Under the pieces are notes generated by a model that saw only the letters and a program-made list of their open reading frames with translations, was not told where the DNA came from and ran no database searches. Both the position numbers and the translations under genes were made by a program. From positions 2,404 to 8,360 of the forward strand of contig MGQF01000088.1 in assembly GCA_001797745.1 (NCBI GenBank): DNA of 5,957 bases, in the 5' to 3' direction. Position 1 is the first letter of the stretch, and each line of letters begins with the position of its first letter. Of the stretch, positions 5,509 to 5,957 are shown piece after piece. This stretch comes from Deltaproteobacteria bacterium RBG_13_52_11 (GTDB lineage Bacteria; Desulfobacterota; B13-G15; RBG-16-54-18).

Positions 5509-5957
5509 TCGAGATAAAAAATCTCTCAGTTCATGTAGGTGACTTTTCGTTAAGCGACATAGACCTTACGATCAATGATCGAGAATACTTTGTCATCTTA
5601 GGGCCGACAGGGGCAGGGAAGACCGTGCTTATCGAGTGTCTCGCTGGACTACACCATTTCAAAAAAGGAGAGATATGGATAGATGGCACTGATATCACCT
5701 CTTTACCACCGGAACAACGGGGGATAGGGTATGTACCACAGGATTATGCCTTGTTTCCTTTTTTAAATGTGGCGGAAAACATAACCTTTGGTTTGAAGAT
5801 AAAACATGCCCCCCAAAAAACAATAAACGAGCGGGTAACAACCTTGGCCCACCTCTTACACATCTCCCCTCTGCTGACCAGAAATGTTCGCACCTTGAGC
5901 GGAGGGGAAAAACAGCGGGTCGCTTTGGCCCGAGCGCTCGCCACCTCTCCTCGCATA
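5505..5957 (+). CDS. Molybdate/tungstate-type ABC transporter ATP-binding protein (ModC-like), 3' end outside window
   Basis: The first 151 residues of the transporter's ATPase, in frame to the last base. Walker A is GPTGAGKT (33-40), the Q-loop glutamine is Q79 in YVPQDYALFP (76-85), and the signature motif is LSGGEKQR (131-138). Walker B and the switch histidine would lie beyond the window. The Q-loop context with DYALFPFLNVAENITFGL (80-97) is typical of the molybdate/sulfate/spermidine-type importer ATPases. The ATP-binding domain is the cytoplasmic motor that docks on the EAA loop of the permease encoded just before it. Its ATG (5505-5507) overlaps the permease stop. Whether a C-terminal TOBE/molybdate-binding domain is present, as in true ModC, cannot be seen, so ModC and WtpC-type proteins are not separable here. 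Confidence 0.9.
   Translation, partial: MIEIKNLSVHVGDFSLSDIDLTINDREYFVILGPTGAGKTVLIECLAGLHHFKKGEIWIDGTDITSLPPEQRGIGYVPQDYALFPFLNVAENITFGLKIKHAPQKTINERVTTLAHLLHISPLLTRNVRTLSGGEKQRVALARALATSPRI

Overview
The window looks like ordinary bacterial chromosome with moderate GC. It is densely coded, with two start/stop overlaps of the ATGA type, good Shine-Dalgarno sites and sigma-70-like promoter boxes. A lipoprotein with a lipobox and a periplasmic binding protein with a non-lipoprotein signal peptide point to a Gram-negative cell. The gene styles (potassium channel RCK protein, dodecin, PF10023-like lipoprotein, ModABC) would fit a Desulfobacterota-type (former deltaproteobacterial) anaerobe, but this is inference; no marker gene is present.

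Layout. (1) Positions 1-1716, + strand: the 3' part of a potassium-channel/TrkA-type NAD-binding protein runs in from outside the window. It overlaps by four bases a TIM-barrel sugar phosphate isomerase/endonuclease IV-like protein. This is followed by what I read as a broken hotdog-fold thioesterase: its first eight or so codons are joined out of frame to its C-terminal half. (2) Positions 1697-3155, - strand: a dodecin gene has a strong sigma-70-like promoter, a perfect inverted repeat in its leader and a rho-independent terminator. Just downstream is a zinc-metallopeptidase-like lipoprotein of the PF10023 (predicted aminopeptidase) type. It converges on the thioesterase remnant with a 20-base overlap. 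(3) Positions 3156-3258: an AT-rich divergent control region with two overlapping 7-bp inverted repeats. (4) Positions 3259-5957, + strand: a PadR-family regulator followed by a ModA-like oxyanion-binding protein, a ModB-like permease and a ModC-like ATPase that is cut by the window end. Spacing (18 nt, 24 nt, 4-nt overlap) suggests one operon.

How it works together. The right half reads as a molybdate/tungstate-type ABC importer: the binding protein captures the oxyanion in the periplasm, the six-helix permease carries it and the ATPase drives transport. The PadR protein, encoded first in the operon, probably controls the operon and perhaps itself through the palindromes upstream. This is notable because molybdate importers are classically controlled by ModE. 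The dodecin and the lipoprotein have no evident functional link to it. No mobile element, CRISPR array or RNA gene was seen. No clearly new system is evident; the most unusual points are the PadR-ModABC pairing, a dodecin lacking both canonical flavin-contact residues, and the internally deleted thioesterase.
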